The translations under genes and the position numbers were made by a program. 64,000 nt of DNA from Vulcanisaeta souniana JCM 11219 (GTDB lineage Archaea; Thermoproteota; Thermoprotei; Thermoproteales; Thermocladiaceae): NCBI RefSeq assembly GCF_026000775.1, contig NZ_AP026830.1, positions 1,759,056-1,823,055 on the forward strand, given 5' to 3'. Shown here in pieces: positions 60,531 to 64,000 of the stretch (the stretch's first letter is position 1; every line of letters starts with the position of its first letter). The notes beneath the pieces are model-generated. The model was not told where the DNA came from, searched no databases, and was given only the letters and a program-made list of their open reading frames with translations.

Positions 60531-61337
60531 ATGGTTGAGGATTCACATGCGTCCTGGGTACCGCCTAATCACCCAAGGAGAGAGTCATTATTCATTAGGG
60601 AGAGGCTGGTTGATGGATTTAGGGATGGCTATGTGGCGTTTCAAGGCTTGATTGCGCATGGGCGTGGTGAATGCTTTGATTACCTAGTTGGTGAGTCTAC
60701 AATACCTCCCGCACTAACTGCCGAGAGGGTGGCCGCAGCGGCGTTACTGACGGCTAGCCACCCAGTCATTTCGGTTAATGGTAATACGGCAACCCTCGCG
60801 CCGAGGCAAATAGTTGAGTTATCCAAACTCATTAATGCTAAGCTCGAGGTCAACCTATTTTACAGGACTAGGGAGAGGGAAGAGTTGATAGCCAGGGTAC
60901 TCAGGGAGAGTGGCGCTGAGGAGGTCCTTGGTGTCGCTGATGATGCGTCCTGCACAATACCCGAGTTATTCAGCGAGAGGCGTAGGGTCTCGTGTAGGGG
61001 CATTTACACTGCTGACGTGGTACTCGTACCACTTGAGGACGGTGATAGAACCGAGGCACTCAGGAAGATGGGGAAGACCGTAATTGCCATAGACCTGAAC
61101 CCGCTCTCTAGGACGTCCAGGGCCGCGAGCATAACAATCGTCGACAACGTGATTAGGGCGATACCGAACATGATCAAGTTCGCGGGAGAGATGAGGGAAA
61201 TGCCCAGGGATGAACTGGTCAATATGGTTAGGAACTTCAACAATGAGGAGAACTTGAGGTCCGTACTTACGTTCATTAGGGACAGGCTAAGTGAGTTAGC
61301 GAGCAAGGGTATCACGCTTGAGTTCCCTAAGCCCTAA
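60531..61337 (+). CDS. Archaeal 4-phosphopantoate--beta-alanine ligase (phosphopantothenate synthetase)
   Basis: A 268-residue archaeal enzyme (COG1701 type) that makes 4'-phosphopantothenate from phosphopantoate and beta-alanine in the archaeal CoA pathway. Recognisable blocks: 'VPPNHPRRESLFIRERLVDG', 'GLIAHGRGECFDYLVGE', 'HPVISVNGNTATLAP', 'LEVNLFYRTREREELI', and 'VIAIDLNPLSRTSRAASITIV' (first 20 only). Start: ATG 60531; GTG 60525 is in frame two codons before. It is divergent from panB. Together they cover two archaea-specific or shared steps; pantoate kinase and the reductase lie elsewhere. Confidence 0.9.
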   Translation: MVEDSHASWVPPNHPRRESLFIRERLVDGFRDGYVAFQGLIAHGRGECFDYLVGESTIPPALTAERVAAAALLTASHPVISVNGNTATLAPRQIVELSKLINAKLEVNLFYRTREREELIARVLRESGAEEVLGVADDASCTIPELFSERRRVSCRGIYTADVVLVPLEDGDRTEALRKMGKTVIAIDLNPLSRTSRAASITIVDNVIRAIPNMIKFAGEMREMPRDELVNMVRNFNNEENLRSVLTFIRDRLSELASKGITLEFPKP

Positions 61338-61420
61338 GGGTAGTCCTTCATATTCGTTATTATACGCTGATTATTAAACGTTTAATTAAGTATATAATCC
61401 GGCCAAGCAGGGGTTGGTTA

Positions 61421-62575
61421 ATGTTTGTGTCGGATCCGTTAATAGCAACGCCAGGGCCTACGGAAATACCCCATAGGATATTACTTGCCATGGCAAGACG
61501 AACCACAAACCCTGACCTAGACCCAGAGTTCTTTAGGCATTATGACGAGGCCAGGTCAATGCTTGCGGAGATCCTCGGCACCAAGAGCGGTAATGTAATT
61601 GTGTGGGTTGGTGAGGCCATGAGCGGTCTCGAGGCCGCGGTAGCTAACCTAGTTGGGAGTGGGGATAAGGTTGCGGTGCTAAGCAATGGGATCTTTGGTG
61701 ATGCCTTTGCGGACTTGTTGCGGGCGTATGGTGGAGTCCCCATTATCCACAAGGTTGAGTATACAAAGGTGCTTGACCCAGATAAGGTTACCTCGTTCCT
61801 CAGGAATGAAGCTAGGGACGCGAGGGTAGTTACAATGGTCCACTGCGAGACGCCAAGCGGGACGTTAAATGACCTTAGGGAGATGGCTAGGGCCGTTAAG
61901 TCTGAGGGTAAGCTCCTAATCGTTGATGCTGTTTCATCAATTGGTGGTGTGGAAATTAATGTCGGGTGGGGCGTCGACATACTTATTGGTGGTAGTCAGA
62001 AGGTGCTTAATCTGCCGTCTGGCTTGACAATACTGGCCGTTAGTGATGAGGCTTGGGAGACCATGAAGAGAACCAATTACAAGGGGTTCTACCTAAACAT
62101 TAGGTTGTGGAGGGATGTGGTGGAGAAGATGGAGTTCCCATACACCCACAGTGAGCCGTTGATTAATGGCTTACTTGAGTCTCTCAAGATGATTCACGAG
62201 GAGGGGTTGGACAACGTCTATAGGAGGCATAGGGCTGTGGCGAGGGGTGTGGTTAGGGCTGTTGAGGCCGTGAACCTCAGGTTAATCCCCGAGTTGGAGG
62301 TTTTCGCGAGTCCAACCGTCACGGCATTCTACATACCAAACGGCTTGAGTGACGTGAAGGTTATAGAAACGGCGAGGAGGTACGGAGTCTTCATAGCCGG
62401 TTCATGGGGGCCATTGAAGGGTAGGGTGCTCAGGATTGGGCACATGGGATATACGGCATCCATAAACGCTATGTCCAACGCCATAATAGCTTTGATGAAG
62501 GCCCTCAATGAGCTGGGGTATCACGTTAAGGTCGGTGATGCCGTAGAGGCCTTCCTGAGCGGTGTTGGGGCATGA
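61421..62575 (+). CDS. Class V PLP-dependent aminotransferase (serine/alanine-glyoxylate type)
   Basis: A 384-residue class V aminotransferase. Key blocks: 'ATPGPTEIPHRILLAMARRT' (start of the family), 'VWVGEAMSGLEAAVANLVG', 'MVHCETPSGTLNDLRE' (cofactor region), 'IVDAVSSIGGVEINV' and the Lys in 'LIGGSQKVLNLPSGL' (Schiff base). It resembles alanine- or serine-glyoxylate aminotransferases; the amino donor is not shown. Its stop overlaps the permease start by 4 bp (ATGA), so both are one operon. ATG 61421 is preceded by TATATAAT-like sequence near 61390. Confidence 0.9.
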   Translation: MFVSDPLIATPGPTEIPHRILLAMARRTTNPDLDPEFFRHYDEARSMLAEILGTKSGNVIVWVGEAMSGLEAAVANLVGSGDKVAVLSNGIFGDAFADLLRAYGGVPIIHKVEYTKVLDPDKVTSFLRNEARDARVVTMVHCETPSGTLNDLREMARAVKSEGKLLIVDAVSSIGGVEINVGWGVDILIGGSQKVLNLPSGLTILAVSDEAWETMKRTNYKGFYLNIRLWRDVVEKMEFPYTHSEPLINGLLESLKMIHEEGLDNVYRRHRAVARGVVRAVEAVNLRLIPELEVFASPTVTAFYIPNGLSDVKVIETARRYGVFIAGSWGPLKGRVLRIGHMGYTASINAMSNAIIALMKALNELGYHVKVGDAVEAFLSGVGA

Positions 62576-64000
62576 ACATCTTCGTTAGGGAGAGCACGGG
62601 CCTTGTTAGGGAGGTTGGCCCATTTAGATTGCTGCTAATGAGCATGGGCTATAATGGCTTCCTCACGATACCGTTCGTTTACCTTGCTGGGCTTTACCTA
62701 TACGGCGCAGGGTCCATAGCCTACGCGGCCCTGGTAGTCTCATGGTTAATGTTCATACCTGGGGCATTGCTATGGTACTACATAACCAGGCAGTACCCGA
62801 GGACCGCGGGTGACTATGTGTATTTCTCAAGGCTAAGCCCACCTATTGGTTTCGCGGCGTGGTTCAACTTCACTGTGGGTGAGATGCTTTATGACGCAGT
62901 CCTCGTGTACTTCGCCATAGCCCAGTTAGGCACTGTAATGCAGGCATTGAATAACCCATTAGCAAGTGTGGTGCTTAATCCAAGGAACGAGTTCATACTA
63001 GCCGTAATACTAATCACTGTGTTAATCATGGTTAACGTAGTCTCGGCCAGGGCTGGATTAACGATGTTCGCAGTCATGTCCCTGGCTGCCTTGGCGACCT
63101 TCATAGCGTCAGCCATCTATGTGTTATCACTGCCGCGGGGTATAATTGAGGGCTCACTAGGTATTGAATACCTAAAGGCTGCGAATGAAGCCAATAAGGT
63201 GTCAGTGACTGGTGGGTTATATGGGTTGTTCGGTATGGTCGCCTTTACCACAGCCGTCTGGGCCTACATGAATTACCCTGTGACCATAGGTGGTGAAATT
63301 AGGAGGGATAGGTTAACGGTATTACTCGGTATCATTGGTGTGCTCGTGCTAGGTGGCCTATTTTTCACATTGTTTGTTGCAGCGTTCCTTAAGGGCTTCG
63401 GCTTGAGGTTCTACGTTGGGGCTAGTTACATGAGCGCCTACGGGTTGGATAATGGCTACATACTTGTTAACCCTGGCGCTGACTTGGCCTTGATGCATAC
63501 GCCAATAGCCATTGCCCTTGCGTATTCGTCAGTTCTTTGGTACATAGCGCCGGTGGCCGGCGTTATCGTTCAAATATCAAGGTACTTACTCGCCTTCTCC
63601 ATGGATAGGGTCCTCCCAATGGCCCTATCCTACGTAAGCTTAAGGACGCACTCGCCCATAATGGCTCACTTGGTAGACTTGGTGGTTACCATAGCCCTCA
63701 TATACATACTAATCCTAACACCACTAAGCTCGGCGCTGCTCTATGCGATAGACCTCGATGCGTTAGTGCTCTTGGTCTTCACATTCGTGGTTTCAATACT
63801 GCTGGCGTTGGTAATGCATGTTAGGGGCATTATTAAACTCGAAGCAAGTAAGAGACTCCTAATTACTCTGGACCTCGTATACTTAATGGTTCTATCAATT
63901 TTCGTTTACTATTGGCTAACGCAATCACAGTATTACTTATTAATCACAGGTAGCCCGTTACAGTTGTTGGCCGAGTCATCGATAATATTCATAGTGGGCC
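62572..64000 (+). CDS. APC-superfamily amino acid permease (partial)
   Basis: The frame is open from ATG 62572 to the window end (476 codons), so the C-terminus is missing. It begins 'MNIFVRESTGLVREVGPF', and the first helices have 'FRLLLMSMGYNGFLTIP', 'YAALVVSWLMFIPGALLWYY' and 'ITRQYPRTAGDYVYFSR', which matches the APC family's 'P.sGG.Y.y.sr' block after helix 2. At least ten membrane helices are seen. It overlaps the aminotransferase stop (ATGA). The substrate may be the amino acid used by the coupled aminotransferase (inference). Confidence 0.85.
   Translation, partial: MNIFVRESTGLVREVGPFRLLLMSMGYNGFLTIPFVYLAGLYLYGAGSIAYAALVVSWLMFIPGALLWYYITRQYPRTAGDYVYFSRLSPPIGFAAWFNFTVGEMLYDAVLVYFAIAQLGTVMQALNNPLASVVLNPRNEFILAVILITVLIMVNVVSARAGLTMFAVMSLAALATFIASAIYVLSLPRGIIEGSLGIEYLKAANEANKVSVTGGLYGLFGMVAFTTAVWAYMNYPVTIGGEIRRDRLTVLLGIIGVLVLGGLFFTLFVAAFLKGFGLRFYVGASYMSAYGLDNGYILVNPGADLALMHTPIAIALAYSSVLWYIAPVAGVIVQISRYLLAFSMDRVLPMALSYVSLRTHSPIMAHLVDLVVTIALIYILILTPLSSALLYAIDLDALVLLVFTFVVSILLALVMHVRGIIKLEASKRLLITLDLVYLMVLSIFVYYWLTQSQYYLLITGSPLQLLAESSIIFIVG

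Overview
The window reads as chromosomal DNA of a hyperthermophilic crenarchaeon. Evidence: the informational genes are archaeal (aIF6, pelota, archaeal TruA, XPD-type Fe-S helicase, archaeal ELP3, UPF0148 zinc-ribbon protein, archaeal phosphopantothenate synthetase). Many genes look leaderless, with an A/T-rich TATA box about 26 bp before the start and no Shine-Dalgarno site. There is a Sulfolobus-type CbsAB/SoxLN respiratory cluster and a PaRep2-type gene. Together these suggest Thermoproteales, most like Vulcanisaeta or Caldivirga; the genus is inference. I see no rRNA, tRNA or CRISPR array.

1-7.5 kb: aIF6 (cut by the window edge), a B12-binding-type radical SAM protein, an unrecognised protein, TruA, then a sulfur-relay cluster: TusA, a SelD-like protein fused to acylphosphatase, a second TusA, DsrE. 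A divergent ArsR-type regulator follows. 7.5-12.6 kb: respiratory cluster, with CbsA, CbsB and a small protein on the minus strand, divergent from Rieske SoxL and cytochrome b SoxN. 12.6-20.8 kb: CoA and redox enzymes (enoyl-CoA hydratase family, aldo/keto reductase, Old Yellow Enzyme type), the UPF0148 protein, pelota, a membrane-anchored coiled-coil protein, and an MFS transporter coupled to a PfkB kinase. 20.9-22.6 kb: an AT-rich, probably acquired PaRep2-like gene with a tiny overlapping ORF. 22.7-39.3 kb: DsrE, MFS, macro domain, a secreted protein, radical SAM, alcohol dehydrogenase, SDR, TenA, topoisomerase IA, a proline-rich membrane protein, XPD-like helicase, ELP3, nitrilase, acyl-CoA dehydrogenase and a ferritin-VIT fusion.

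39.3-51.4 kb is a gene graveyard around three intact metabolic or transport genes (urocanate hydratase, a YeiH-type transporter, an unusual ureohydrolase). It holds two decayed retropepsin-like genes, a frameshifted archaeal ATPase, a frameshifted radical SAM/SPASM gene, a VapB with a ruined VapC, a frameshifted small gene, nested TnpB remnants with hairpin ends, and a collapsed PaRep2 copy.

51.5-64 kb: superoxide dismutase, a CaCA-type exchanger, a winged-helix protein, a dihydropteroate synthase-like protein, RpiA, histidine ammonia-lyase, an aminotransferase, threonine synthase, then the divergent pair PanB / phosphopantothenate synthetase for CoA. A class V aminotransferase overlaps an APC-type permease cut by the window edge.

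Themes: histidine degradation (HutH and HutU, with a ureohydrolase-fold protein that has lost two of the usual metal ligands), sulfur trafficking, CoA biosynthesis, and palindromes between TATA box and start codon of both MFS genes.
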